The position numbers were made by a program, and so were the translations under genes. A stretch of 64,000 nucleotides of DNA from an uncultured Clostridia bacterium. GTDB lineage: Bacteria > Bacillota > Clostridia > Christensenellales > DTU072. The stretch is from contig CALVUD010000003.1 of NCBI GenBank assembly GCA_944363505.1, positions 249,060 through 313,059 of the forward strand, in the 5' to 3' direction. Positions 34,488-42,734 of this stretch are shown here, piece after piece. Each line of letters begins with the position of its first letter. Within the stretch, counting starts at the first letter, position 1. The notes below the pieces were generated by a model that made no database searches, had not been told where the DNA came from, and saw nothing but the letters and a program-made list of their open reading frames with translations.

Positions 34488-36849
34488 GTTTTCTCCTTAT
34501 TGAAGACAGTTTTTGTTTTACTTCCCGTTGCGTTTTTTTCATTTGCTCCAGGTCTTCGTTCAACGTTTCCGTGATCAGCCGCCCCGCGGAAGGATCGGTT
34601 ACTTCGTTGAAGTACGAAACTATACCGTAGTCGAGAGCGGAGTTTCCTTTTCCGATACACGCGTCCATAAACTCGATGAGTCCGCGGTCGCCGGAGAGCG
34701 AGAACATCTCGCGCGCTTTCGCGTACATTCCTTTTTCCCAGAACGCTATGCCCGCGCCGCGGTAGTCGCCTTTATTGACAAACAGCGAATACACGCGCAC
34801 TTCCTCCAGACTTTCCCTGCGGACGACGTCGTCGCGTATGCGGTCTGCGGCAATCATGGCGTTATCGTACTGACCGAGGCGTATGAATTCCTCGACGCGA
34901 CGTTTCATCTCGGCGTCGTCCGTTTCGACGCGTTCCAATATTTTCTCCAAACGCGTTATGGCACCCTCGGCGCTTTCGGCGGAGAATTCCGTCTCGAAAA
35001 AGGGTTTGAAGAAGGGGATCTCGCGCGATTCGAAAACGGTCAGATGCGATTTGGCGCGGGTTACTCCTACGTAAAACAGATTGAAATAGTATCTGTATAC
35101 CGAGTTCTCGTCGGCGGTCTTGCGGTTCAGACGCGCCTTTTCGAGCGCGCTCCATTTGTCAATGTGTCCGCTTAGGACGTTGTACAAGATCACCACTTCG
35201 CGCTCGAGACCCTTGGCTTCGGATACCGTCAGTATCTCGGACGAAGGCAGAGCCTCCCTTAAGCGTTCCTTTTCCCGCCTGTCGCCGACGATGAGCGTAT
35301 AACCGTCCAGAGAGGCTTTTTTCAGCAGTTCCCTGAACGCGCCGCCGTGGACGTATACGGCAGATGTCTCCACGTTTGAATCGACTATACGGCTCCTTAA
35401 TACGAAATTATGGGTACCGAAACGCGACATATTCAGTTCACCGAGCTTTTCGGTAAGTTCCGCTATCTTCTTTGTCGAGCGGTAATTGTGTTTCAGTTCC
35501 ACGGTCTTATGACCTTCGCGCCATACCAGCGATTTCAAAAACGCGAACGAAAAATACGACGGGTTTATCATCTGCAAGGCGTCGCCGACGGCGAACAGTT
35601 TTAAAGAGACGCTTTTCAGAAAACTCAGTTCCGTTTCGGTAAAGTCCTGAACTTCGTCCGCCACGACCACCGAATATCTCGGTACGTTTCCTTTCTCCTC
35701 CAGTTCCTTTGCCATCATGGCGTTGTCGGCGGCGTTATGTTCTTTCAAAAATACCGAATATTCCTTGGCTATCCTGAATATCGTTTCGGCTTCCGCGCGG
35801 GTAAAGTCGCATGCGCGTTCCCTGACGTAACGTTCTTCGCTCAGCGCGCCGTCGCGCCTCATGCCGTGGATATAGCCGTAAATTTCCTTATATACTATTT
35901 CAGCGCCGATGCCCGTCAGTTTTTTGAAAAGCCCGCCTACGCGGTTGTACGACGAGGCGAATTCTTTCATGAAAAAGCTTTCGTCCGCCGTCGTTTTCCC
36001 CGATTTTGCATAACGCGCGTAAAGATCGGGGATCAGGGCGAACTCGACTTTGTTTTCCAGATAATCTCTGACGGATTTCAACTGTTCGACGCGGTTTTCG
36101 TCGTTCAACAGATAAACGCCCAGCTTGTATTCCAGAGCGCGTTTCAGGTCCTTTCCGATGACGACGACCTTTTTTTCGTCGAAAGCTTTCAGCAGTGCGT
36201 CGACGTTTTGCTTGATCGTATTGACGCGTTTTGCGGTATCCGTCAAAAGTCCGCGCGAATAGGTGGTGTAAAGGGTTTTGCCCGCATAATTTCTGGATGC
36301 GGTGAAAAGTATTTTATCGATACACAGATTGGTTTTGCCGCTTCCCGCTACTCCCTGTATCAGCACGCTCGAGTCCTCCGCTTCCACCGCGGCGCGCTGG
36401 CGCGGGTTGAGCTTGGGGTAATTGACGCCGTCGGCTTCGGCGACCCGGTAAAGTTTTGTGAAGTCGGCTTCCGAGGGCTTAAGTCCCGATTCGGAAAGCG
36501 CAATCTCGAATTCGGGGTGTACGGACATATATACGGACAGCCGTCTGTCGTTGATACGGATCTTATTGTCGTCGCTCCTGTATGCGAAAAACACGGGATC
36601 GCCGCTCCGAACGGAAAAAAACAGGTTATGCGGACCCGCCTGAAGACGGTACGAACCGGACGGGGGATCGGATTCGGGCGTCATTTTGCTGAGGAAAAGC
36701 GCGTCCGTCAGCTTGGATACGAACGCGTCGGCGTCTTTAAGCTCCCTGTATTCCGTACAGAAACGTTCCGTCTTGTAAACGGCGTATTCGTCGGTGAGTA
36801 CGGTGCGGGTAACGTCCGCTTTTACGGGGAGGATAACGGCTTTCGTCAT
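34480..36849 (-). CDS. UvrD/Rep-like SF1 helicase with helical-repeat C terminus
   Basis: 789 residues from the ATG at 36849, chosen because it forms an ATGA overlap with the upstream stop; an upstream in-frame start 20 codons earlier would lie inside that gene. All SF1A motifs are visible: LNPRQRAAV (147-155), Walker A GVAGSGKT (166-173), DEVQD (398-402), GDALQ (422-426), NYRS (455-458), SEAKGLE (543-549) and VTRAK (596-600). Residues 1-145 form an N-terminal domain of unknown type, and about 625-750 resemble TPR/alpha-solenoid hairpins (GQYDNAMIAADRI, KGMYAKAREMFSLSGD). It lacks the nuclease and RNAP-binding features of PcrA or AddA. It probably unwinds or tracks nucleic acid; substrate unknown. 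Confidence 0.88.
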   Translation of the reverse strand: MTKAVILPVKADVTRTVLTDEYAVYKTERFCTEYRELKDADAFVSKLTDALFLSKMTPESDPPSGSYRLQAGPHNLFFSVRSGDPVFFAYRSDDNKIRINDRRLSVYMSVHPEFEIALSESGLKPSEADFTKLYRVAEADGVNYPKLNPRQRAAVEAEDSSVLIQGVAGSGKTNLCIDKILFTASRNYAGKTLYTTYSRGLLTDTAKRVNTIKQNVDALLKAFDEKKVVVIGKDLKRALEYKLGVYLLNDENRVEQLKSVRDYLENKVEFALIPDLYARYAKSGKTTADESFFMKEFASSYNRVGGLFKKLTGIGAEIVYKEIYGYIHGMRRDGALSEERYVRERACDFTRAEAETIFRIAKEYSVFLKEHNAADNAMMAKELEEKGNVPRYSVVVADEVQDFTETELSFLKSVSLKLFAVGDALQMINPSYFSFAFLKSLVWREGHKTVELKHNYRSTKKIAELTEKLGELNMSRFGTHNFVLRSRIVDSNVETSAVYVHGGAFRELLKKASLDGYTLIVGDRREKERLREALPSSEILTVSEAKGLEREVVILYNVLSGHIDKWSALEKARLNRKTADENSVYRYYFNLFYVGVTRAKSHLTVFESREIPFFKPFFETEFSAESAEGAITRLEKILERVETDDAEMKRRVEEFIRLGQYDNAMIAADRIRDDVVRRESLEEVRVYSLFVNKGDYRGAGIAFWEKGMYAKAREMFSLSGDRGLIEFMDACIGKGNSALDYGIVSYFNEVTDPSAGRLITETLNEDLEQMKKTQREVKQKLSSIRRKHG

Positions 36850-37817
36850 TTGATTCGGTTGGCTGAAGCGGTAGCGGTCAGCAATTTTGCGAACGCGTCG
36901 GCGTCGCAAAGTCTGCCGCTTACCGAAACGTCGGTGAAGATATCTCGCATCACGCCTTGTTTTTCGTCGTAAACACGAACTCTGCAGTCTATTTTCATAG
37001 CTGCGGACAATATCTCGGAATTTGCCGCGTCCTCCAGCTCGCGATAGAATTTGTCTACTTTTTCCTTAAGCTTTTCCATGGCTCGCCGTCTGTTTTGCAG
37101 CTGACTCCTTTCGTCGCGGCACATTACGGTTATATCGGTAGGAACGTGCCTTACGCGCACTGCGGTTTCGACTTTGTTGACGTTCTGTCCGCCCGCTCCG
37201 TCGGAGTGCGTCAATACGGTTTTAACGTCCTTTTCGTCGAAGCGTTTAGCGCTCTCGGTATATCGGCAGGCGGCGACTTTTATAAGTCGCACCGCGCCGC
37301 CGTCGGTATATGCGTGTACTCCGCTTTCATGTGCGAAATATCCGATTTTGTTCCCCGATATTTTGATTTCGGTATACTTTAACTTGTTTTTATCGTATTC
37401 GCTGCGTATGACTGCGGTTTTCAGCCCGAGCAGATTCGCCGCGTTCGATACGGAAGAGGAATATTCCTTCAAAAAGGCTTCGGCGCCGCGGTCGCACCTC
37501 GCGATCAGCGTTACGGCGCCGTTTTCGGAGGGGCTGAACGCCATTTCTGCGATAAGGTTTTCCGCTTCCGCCCTAAGTCTTTCGAGGGCGTCGCGGCTTT
37601 CGCCCGAGGCGGTCAAAGCCTTGATCAGTTCATGGTGTTCCGCCCATTCGGCGTAAGCCGAGGCGACTCTTTCCAGAGAATAAGCTTCATCGGATATTTC
37701 TCTGTACGTTACCGGGTCGGCGGCGATTTCGGGCGCGTCGAGTTCGAGCCGCAGACGGACGTATCTGTCATGGACCTTTTCAGCGTATTCCAAAATTTTC
37801 GCCGAACCCTGATTCAT
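36846..37817 (-). CDS. Divergent class I release-factor paralog (GGQ present, codon-recognition region lost)
   Basis: 323 residues against about 330-365 for RF1/RF2. The catalytic loop DGAGGQNVNKVETAVRV places GGQ at 209-211, and DERSQLQNRRRAMEKLKEKV matches the next conserved helix; the C-terminal RVYDEKQGVMRDIFTD matches the RF closing segment. The stretch where RF2 has its SPF tripeptide and RF1 its PxT, followed by RRHTS-type residues, reads IKVAACRYTESAKRFDEKD here, without SPF or the HTS core and about 17 residues shorter. It should hydrolyse peptidyl-tRNA without canonical stop-codon reading, as ribosome-rescue or PrfH-like factors do. First gene of the five-gene operon; no Shine-Dalgarno. 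Confidence 0.8.
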   Translation of the reverse strand: MNQGSAKILEYAEKVHDRYVRLRLELDAPEIAADPVTYREISDEAYSLERVASAYAEWAEHHELIKALTASGESRDALERLRAEAENLIAEMAFSPSENGAVTLIARCDRGAEAFLKEYSSSVSNAANLLGLKTAVIRSEYDKNKLKYTEIKISGNKIGYFAHESGVHAYTDGGAVRLIKVAACRYTESAKRFDEKDVKTVLTHSDGAGGQNVNKVETAVRVRHVPTDITVMCRDERSQLQNRRRAMEKLKEKVDKFYRELEDAANSEILSAAMKIDCRVRVYDEKQGVMRDIFTDVSVSGRLCDADAFAKLLTATASANRIK

Positions 37818-37823
37818 ATTTAA

Positions 37824-37852
37824 AGTATATCAAATTTACGCGCGATAATAAA
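37824..37852 (-). promoter_or_regulatory. Extended -10 promoter abutting the operon start (leaderless arrangement)
   Basis: On the minus strand the extended -10 TG-A-TATACT (TATACT at 37824-37829) ends 6 nt before the ATG at 37817; a weak -35 TTTATT lies 17 bp further up (37847-37852). The expected transcription start falls on the A of the ATG, and no Shine-Dalgarno is present. Confidence 0.55.
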
Positions 37853-37991
37853 GCGTTTTTCTTCGGTAATATACCCGGCAAAGCCGAAATCGTGCGATTT
37901 TCAGAATCCGTACACCGTTTATTAACATACATACGCGTTTTTGCGGCTGAAGGCGTGTCCGAAACGCGTTCGAAGCTTTTTTTCGGCGTAC

Positions 37992-38020
37992 TTCACAAAG
38001 CGGTATCGGTGTGGTATAAT
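37992..38020 (+). promoter_or_regulatory. Promoter of the aroC operon
   Basis: TTCACA (37992-37997), 17-bp spacer, TATAAT (38015-38020), 30 bp upstream of the ATG; AGGAGG precedes the start. Confidence 0.7.
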
Positions 38021-38049
38021 GATAAAATCAGATTCGGACAGGAGGCAAT

Positions 38050-39138
38050 ATGAGTTCGGTTTGGGGCAACAGTTTGAAACTTTCCTTGTTCGGGGAAGGC
38101 AGAGGCGCCGTCGTGGGAGGCACCCTGGACGGTTTTCCCGCAGGAGTAAAGGTCGACCTTGACAGAATAAAAAGAGGCTTGAAACTCAGACAGGGCAGTA
38201 TCAATTTCAATTCGGCAAGACGCGAAGAAGAACGGCCGAATATCGTTTCGGGAGTAACCGCCGGCGTAACAAACGGCGCGCCGATAACGGTTTTGTTCCG
38301 TAACAAAGACGTCAACGTGCCCGACCACGACAAGGACGTTCCGAGACCCTCGCACGCCGATTACGTCGCCGAGGTCCGTTACGGCGGATATGCCGACACA
38401 AACGGCGGCGGACATTTGTCGGGAAGGCTGACGCTGCCGATAGTGTTTTTCGGCATGATGATAGCGGATTATCTGGAGGAGCGCGGCATATATATCGCTT
38501 CGCACATTAAATGTATAGGCGAGATCTATGACGAGAAATTCCCCGAAACTCCTTCCGCGGAACTCATGGACCGCTTGAATTCCGCTCCGCTCGCCGTCAT
38601 AAACTCCGAAGCCAGAAAGAAGATGGTTTCGCTCCTGACCAGCCTGTACGCGACGGGCGACAGTATCGGCGGCGCGATAGAAAGCGTGGTCGTGGGGCTT
38701 CCCGCAGGCTACGGTTCGCCCAGATTCAATTCTCTGGAAAGCAGCATGGCTTCGATTCTTTTTTCGATACCTGCCGTAAAATCGGTCAGTTTCGGATTCG
38801 GTGCGAAGTTCGCGCATTCCCGAGGCAGCGAGGTGGCGGACGGTTTCGAATACGAGGACGGCACCGTCAAGACGAATCATAACTTCAACGGCGGACTCAA
38901 CGGCGGCATCTCCAACGGAATGCCCGTCAAGGTAACCACGGTATTCAAACCCACGCCCTCGATAGCGCAGCCCCTTAAAACTCTGAATATAAAGACGAAC
39001 GACATCGTCGACCTGGAACTGAAAGGACGTCGCGTTCCCTCGCTCGCTCCGCGCGCGGCGGTTGTATGTACATCGGCGATAGCGATAGCGTTGATGGACG
39101 CGTATCTGGAAGGCAACGGCTACAGGAACGGATTATGA
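38050..39138 (+). CDS. aroC: Chorismate synthase, Clostridia type, with altered SHG motif
   Basis: 362 residues. It makes chorismate from EPSP with reduced FMN, the last step of the shikimate pathway. Family blocks are clear: SSVWGNSLKLSLFGE at the N terminus, RPSHADYVAEVRYGG (about 99-113, with the second conserved His), GGGHLSGRLTLP as in other Clostridia, and the late RGSEVADGFE and SPSIAQPLKT-like blocks. The usual FGESHG reads FGEGRG here, so the first catalytic His is an Arg. Activity may be reduced or carried by another residue. AGGAGG precedes the ATG. The stop overlaps the next gene by 4 bp, making a three-gene operon. Confidence 0.9.
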   Translation: MSSVWGNSLKLSLFGEGRGAVVGGTLDGFPAGVKVDLDRIKRGLKLRQGSINFNSARREEERPNIVSGVTAGVTNGAPITVLFRNKDVNVPDHDKDVPRPSHADYVAEVRYGGYADTNGGGHLSGRLTLPIVFFGMMIADYLEERGIYIASHIKCIGEIYDEKFPETPSAELMDRLNSAPLAVINSEARKKMVSLLTSLYATGDSIGGAIESVVVGLPAGYGSPRFNSLESSMASILFSIPAVKSVSFGFGAKFAHSRGSEVADGFEYEDGTVKTNHNFNGGLNGGISNGMPVKVTTVFKPTPSIAQPLKTLNIKTNDIVDLELKGRRVPSLAPRAAVVCTSAIAIALMDAYLEGNGYRNGL

Positions 39139-39836
39139 AAGTATTGGTTACGGGAGGATCGAGAGGCATAGGAGAAAGCGTCGTAAGGCGTCTTTCCGCC
39201 GCGGGACACGACGTGTCGTTTACCTACCTGAAGTCCGAAGATAGGGCTGAATCGGTAGCTAAAGATACAAATTCACGCTGTTACAAGTGCGACATTACAT
39301 CGGAATCAGATATTAAAAAACTCAAAACTCTCGTAAGGGACGTCGACGCGCTGGTGCTGAACGCGGGGATAAGTTCTTTCGATCAGGTGCAGGACGTTAC
39401 ATCGGAAAAATGGCGTCTCGTTCTGGACACAAATCTGACGGGGGCGTTTTTGACCGTAAGGGAATTCGTTTCGGGAATGATCTCCTCAAAGCGCGGCAAA
39501 ATAGTGGCGCTTTCCAGCATGTGGGCGCGGCACGGCTCCTCGTGCGAGTCGCATTATTCCGCGTCCAAGGGCGGACTGGAGGCGTTTGTCAAATCGCTTG
39601 CCAAGGAGCTTGGTCCGTCTGGGATAAACGTCAACGCCGTGGCGCCCGGGTTTATCGGCACCGACATGAACGCTTCGCTTTCGGAAGAGGCGGTCGCGGA
39701 AATTGTTTCCGAAACGCCGCTTCAGCGCGCCGGTACTCCGGGGGACGTAGCGGCGGCGGTGGAATTTTTACTTTCCGACGACGCTTCTTTCATTACGGGA
39801 GCGGTGCTCCCCGTGGACGGAGGTTACGCGCTGTGA
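39135..39836 (+). CDS. Short-chain dehydrogenase/reductase, FabG-like
   Basis: 233 residues from ATG 39135, which overlaps the aroC stop in ATGA. The Rossmann nucleotide motif TGGSRGIG (7-14), NAG (about 78-80), catalytic Ser in SSMWARHG and YSASK (about 141-145) define a classical NAD(P)H-dependent SDR close to 3-oxoacyl-ACP reductase FabG; the end DDASFITGAVLPVDGGYAL is typical. The N terminus is compact, slightly shorter than E. coli FabG. It may act in fatty acid synthesis, but location between aroC and a phosphatase, away from other fab genes, leaves the substrate open. Confidence 0.88.
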   Translation: MKVLVTGGSRGIGESVVRRLSAAGHDVSFTYLKSEDRAESVAKDTNSRCYKCDITSESDIKKLKTLVRDVDALVLNAGISSFDQVQDVTSEKWRLVLDTNLTGAFLTVREFVSGMISSKRGKIVALSSMWARHGSSCESHYSASKGGLEAFVKSLAKELGPSGINVNAVAPGFIGTDMNASLSEEAVAEIVSETPLQRAGTPGDVAAAVEFLLSDDASFITGAVLPVDGGYAL

Positions 39837-40303
39837 ATCGTTCCAAGACGTGTATCCTGTTCGTTTGCCACGGCAACATCTGCCGTTCGCCGATGGCGGA
39901 ATTCGTAATGAAAAAAACCGTTTCCGACGCGGGTGCCGCGGACAGATTCCGCATCGAATCAGCCGCCACTTCTTCGGAGGAGATCGGTTCGCGCGTGCAT
40001 TACAAGACCGCCGCCGTGCTGGAGAGGATGGGCATAGACTGTTCGGGAAAAAGGGCGAGACGGATAAAGCTTTCCGACTATGACGACTTCGATTACATCA
40101 TAGGAATGGATTCATACAATAAGCGCAATCTTTTGCGCTTTTTCGGCGGCGATCCCGGGAAAAAGATCTATAACCTTATGGATTTTACGGGAGAAGCGCG
40201 CGACGTCGACGACCCGTGGTATACGGGAGATTTCGAGGCGACGAGACGCGACGTCGTTTCGGGCACGGAAGCGCTTTTTAAATATCTGACGGAACAAAAA
40301 TAA
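39833..40303 (+). CDS. Low-molecular-weight protein tyrosine phosphatase
   Basis: 156 residues from a GTG start at 39833 that overlaps the SDR stop (GTGA), with GGAGG 10 nt upstream; longer in-frame starts would lie inside the SDR gene. The P-loop VCHGNICRSPM carries the Cys nucleophile and Arg of the CX5R motif, and DVDDPWYTGDFEAT carries the general acid Asp (DPW). It dephosphorylates phosphotyrosine, or phosphoarginine in the Firmicute YwlE group. The residue after the catalytic-loop G-N-I does not settle which. It ends the aroC operon; a bidirectional terminator follows. Confidence 0.92.
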   Translation: MNRSKTCILFVCHGNICRSPMAEFVMKKTVSDAGAADRFRIESAATSSEEIGSRVHYKTAAVLERMGIDCSGKRARRIKLSDYDDFDYIIGMDSYNKRNLLRFFGGDPGKKIYNLMDFTGEARDVDDPWYTGDFEATRRDVVSGTEALFKYLTEQK

Positions 40304-40306
40304 AAA

Positions 40307-40336
40307 AACGCCCCGTTCCGGGGCGTTGGTTTTTTT
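40307..40336. terminator. Bidirectional intrinsic terminator
   Basis: AACGCCCCG / CGGGGCGTT with a TTC loop, T tract on the plus side and A run on the other, between convergent operons. Confidence 0.85.
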
Positions 40337-40347
40337 CCGAAAGGAGA

Positions 40348-41718
40348 TCAATCCTTTTTCGGGTTTTTCGCGACGTCGGCGTAAATTGCCGCCGCGGCGC
40401 GTTTTCCCGCGGACATCGCAAGTATTACTGTGGCCGCCCCCGTCGCGGCGTCGCCGCCCGCGTATACGCGCGGTATCGAGGTCAGCCCGTTTTCGTCGAC
40501 TTTTATCACGCCTTTGGCGTCCGTTTCGAGATCGGGAGCGGAACGCTTCAGAATGGGGTTGGGAGAAGTGCCGAGAGCCATAATTACCTGGTCGCACGCT
40601 ATTTCGAATTCGCTGTTTTCGACGGGTACGGGACGACGGCGGCCTCTCTCGTCGGGTTCGGTCAGGCGCATTTTGATGACGCGCATGCCTTCCACTTTGT
40701 CGGCGCCGAGTATTTCGACGGGCGAGGTCAGCAGCATGAAGCGTATGCCTTCTTCCTCGGCGTGTTCGATCTCCTCCTTTCTCGCGGGCATTTCTTCGCG
40801 CGAACGGCGGTATACCACCGTTACGTTGTCCGCGCCCAGACGCATCGCCGTTCTCGCGGCGTCCATCGCCACGTTGCCCGCGCCCACGACGACCACGTTT
40901 TTACCGCGCTGTACCGGCGTTATAGAATCGGGATCCATTGCCTTCATCAGGTTGACCCTGGTCAGGAATTCGTTCGCGGAGGATACGCCGTTTAATCCTT
41001 CTCCGGGGATGTCCATAAACGACGGCAGTCCCGCGCCCGTGCCCAGGAACACATAATCGAACTTTTCTTTCAGATCGTCGAGGGTGTAACTTTTGCCGAT
41101 CACGGCGTTGGTAACTATTTCGGCGCCCATCGCTTTCAAAGAATCTATTTCTGCCTGAACAACGCGTTTCGGGAGCCTGAATTCAGGTATGCCGTAGCTC
41201 AAAACCCCGCCCGCGACATGGAAGGCTTCGAATACGGTTACGTCGAATCCGTATTTTAAAAGGTCCGCCGCGGCGCTGAGTCCCGCGGGTCCTGCGCCCA
41301 CCACGGCGACTTTAAAACCGATTTTTTCGGGAAGAGCCGCGCTCTTTCCGCCGAGTATGTAATCGCCCGCGAAACGCTCCAGAGCGCCTATTGCGACGGC
41401 GCCCAGACGGTTCAGAACGCACTTGGATTCGCACTGCGTTTCCTGGGGACAGACTCTGCCGCAAATCGATGGCAGATTGTTGTCCAGGGTTATAGTTTCG
41501 CGCGCTTTTTCGAAGTTGCGGTTTTTGATCTCGCGGATGAAAGCGGGGATATTGACGTTGACCGGGCAGCCGGAGCGGCAACGCGGATCTTTGCATTGCA
41601 GACAGCGCGAAGCCTCGATGACCGCCGTTTCGGCGTCGAAGCCCTTGTTGACCTCTTCGAAATTTCTCTTTCTGATTTCCGGATCCGCGAACGGGGGAAC
41701 GTTTCTGGGGCTAACCAT
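40348..41718 (-). CDS. nfnB: NADPH-dependent ferredoxin:NAD+ oxidoreductase, large subunit NfnB
   Basis: 456 residues. Two N-terminal [4Fe-4S]-type Cys clusters are visible (CLQCKDPRCRSGCPV near 37-51; CGRVCPQETQCESKC near 85-99), then an FAD fold (VGAGPAGLSAAADLL, about 135) and an NADPH fold (VGAGNVAMDAARTAMRLGA, about 270). With the small subunit it couples NADH and ferredoxin oxidation to reduce NADP+ by electron bifurcation, supplying NADPH to anaerobes. GltD-like glutamate synthase subunits share this fold, but no gltB is near and the partner gene decides for NfnAB. It overlaps the small-subunit gene by 8 bp. Confidence 0.9.
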   Translation of the reverse strand: MVSPRNVPPFADPEIRKRNFEEVNKGFDAETAVIEASRCLQCKDPRCRSGCPVNVNIPAFIREIKNRNFEKARETITLDNNLPSICGRVCPQETQCESKCVLNRLGAVAIGALERFAGDYILGGKSAALPEKIGFKVAVVGAGPAGLSAAADLLKYGFDVTVFEAFHVAGGVLSYGIPEFRLPKRVVQAEIDSLKAMGAEIVTNAVIGKSYTLDDLKEKFDYVFLGTGAGLPSFMDIPGEGLNGVSSANEFLTRVNLMKAMDPDSITPVQRGKNVVVVGAGNVAMDAARTAMRLGADNVTVVYRRSREEMPARKEEIEHAEEEGIRFMLLTSPVEILGADKVEGMRVIKMRLTEPDERGRRRPVPVENSEFEIACDQVIMALGTSPNPILKRSAPDLETDAKGVIKVDENGLTSIPRVYAGGDAATGAATVILAMSAGKRAAAAIYADVAKNPKKD

Positions 41719-42544
41719 TTTTGATCTCTCCTCTGATGCGGCAATAATGCTCCTTTTCCTGTTCGCGGTAGAAGCCCTGGCGCATGCGCGCTTCCTTGAA
41801 GTCTATCAGATGACCGTCGAATTCGGGTCCGTCCACGCAGGCGTATTTTCTTTCGCCGCCCACGGTTACGCGACAGCAGCCGCACATTCCCGTGCCGTCC
41901 ACCATGACCGAGTTCATGGAAACTATCGTTTTTATGCCCGACGGACGCGTTACCTCGGCGACCGCCTGCATCATCGGCAGGGGACCGACCGCGAGCACCG
42001 CGTCGTAGCGGCAACTTTTTATCAGCTTCGCCACCGCGTCGGTAACGAAGCCTTTTTCGCCGTAACTGCCGTCGTCGGTCATCGGATACAGCTCCGCAGC
42101 GAAAGCTTGCATCTCGTCCATATACAGTAACAGTGATTTCGTCCTCGCGCCGAGCACCACGTCGGCGGGCTTGCCGATTTTTTTCAACAGTTTCGCCTGA
42201 GGGTGTATCACGGCGCCGCCTATGCCGCCGCCCACCAATAACACTTTGTCGTATTTTGTCAGATCCGTCGGGTTTCCGAGGGGACCCACGAAATCGGCGA
42301 CCGAGTCGCCCTCGTTAAGCCGCGACAACAGCTCCGTCGTGGCGCCTACGGTCTGAACCAGGATCGTAACGGTCCCTTTGTCGGGGTCGTAGTCGGCTAT
42401 CGTGAACGGCACGCGTTCGCCCTCGGAATCCACCCTCAGTATGACGAACTGACCGGGCTGTGCCTTTAGCGCCGCCAAAGGCGCCTCGACGACGTATTCG
42501 TTCACGTTCTCCGCCAGTTGTTTTTTACGAACGATTTTATACAT
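41711..42544 (-). CDS. nfnA: NADH-dependent ferredoxin:NADP+ oxidoreductase, small subunit NfnA
   Basis: 277 residues of the ferredoxin-NADP reductase/DHODB-beta family. FAD contacts are seen at RVDSEGERVPFTIAD (about 37-51), the NAD(H) fold at VLLVGGGIGGAVIHP (about 100-114), and a C-terminal [2Fe-2S] binding loop with four Cys in DGTGMCGCCRVTV ... YACVDGPEFDGH (about 220-245). It bifurcates electrons from NADPH or NADH with NfnB. First gene of a two-gene operon, with a GGAGG ribosome binding site before the ATG. Confidence 0.9.
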   Translation of the reverse strand: MYKIVRKKQLAENVNEYVVEAPLAALKAQPGQFVILRVDSEGERVPFTIADYDPDKGTVTILVQTVGATTELLSRLNEGDSVADFVGPLGNPTDLTKYDKVLLVGGGIGGAVIHPQAKLLKKIGKPADVVLGARTKSLLLYMDEMQAFAAELYPMTDDGSYGEKGFVTDAVAKLIKSCRYDAVLAVGPLPMMQAVAEVTRPSGIKTIVSMNSVMVDGTGMCGCCRVTVGGERKYACVDGPEFDGHLIDFKEARMRQGFYREQEKEHYCRIRGEIKNG

Positions 42545-42566
42545 AAAACCTCCGATTTATTGTTCA

Positions 42567-42595
42567 ATTATAATACGGCGGCGCGGCAAAAGCAA
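42567..42595 (-). promoter_or_regulatory. Promoter of nfnAB
   Basis: On the minus strand TTGCTT (42590-42595), 17-bp spacer, TATAAT (42567-42572). Confidence 0.6.
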
Positions 42596-42671
42596 CGGTT
42601 TAAAGCGCCTTCGACTCAATTTTACGCGCGCCCGCAGAACTCGATAAAAAAATATATATGCGTATTTGCTC

Positions 42672-42700
42672 TTGTAAAGCGCAAAAACGTGTGATATAAT
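42672..42700 (+). promoter_or_regulatory. Promoter of rsmG
   Basis: TTGTAA (42672-42677), 17-bp spacer, TATAAT (42695-42700), 34 bp before the ATG. Confidence 0.7.
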
Positions 42701-42734
42701 ATCCGTAATTCAAGATACAAACGGAGAACCTAAG

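Noticed and set aside
36850..36909. Upstream start of the SF1 helicase, 20 codons earlier
   Set aside because: It would lie well inside the release-factor gene; the ATG at 36849 gives an ATGA overlap like the other junctions in this operon.
39066..39134. Earlier start for the SDR gene inside aroC
   Set aside because: The first 23 residues do not fit an SDR; MKVLVTGGSRGIG begins at 39135 in an ATGA overlap.
40348..41718. Glutamate synthase small subunit (gltD)
   Set aside because: Same fold, but the overlapping partner is a ferredoxin-NADP reductase-like subunit with a [2Fe-2S] loop and no gltB is nearby, which fits NfnAB.
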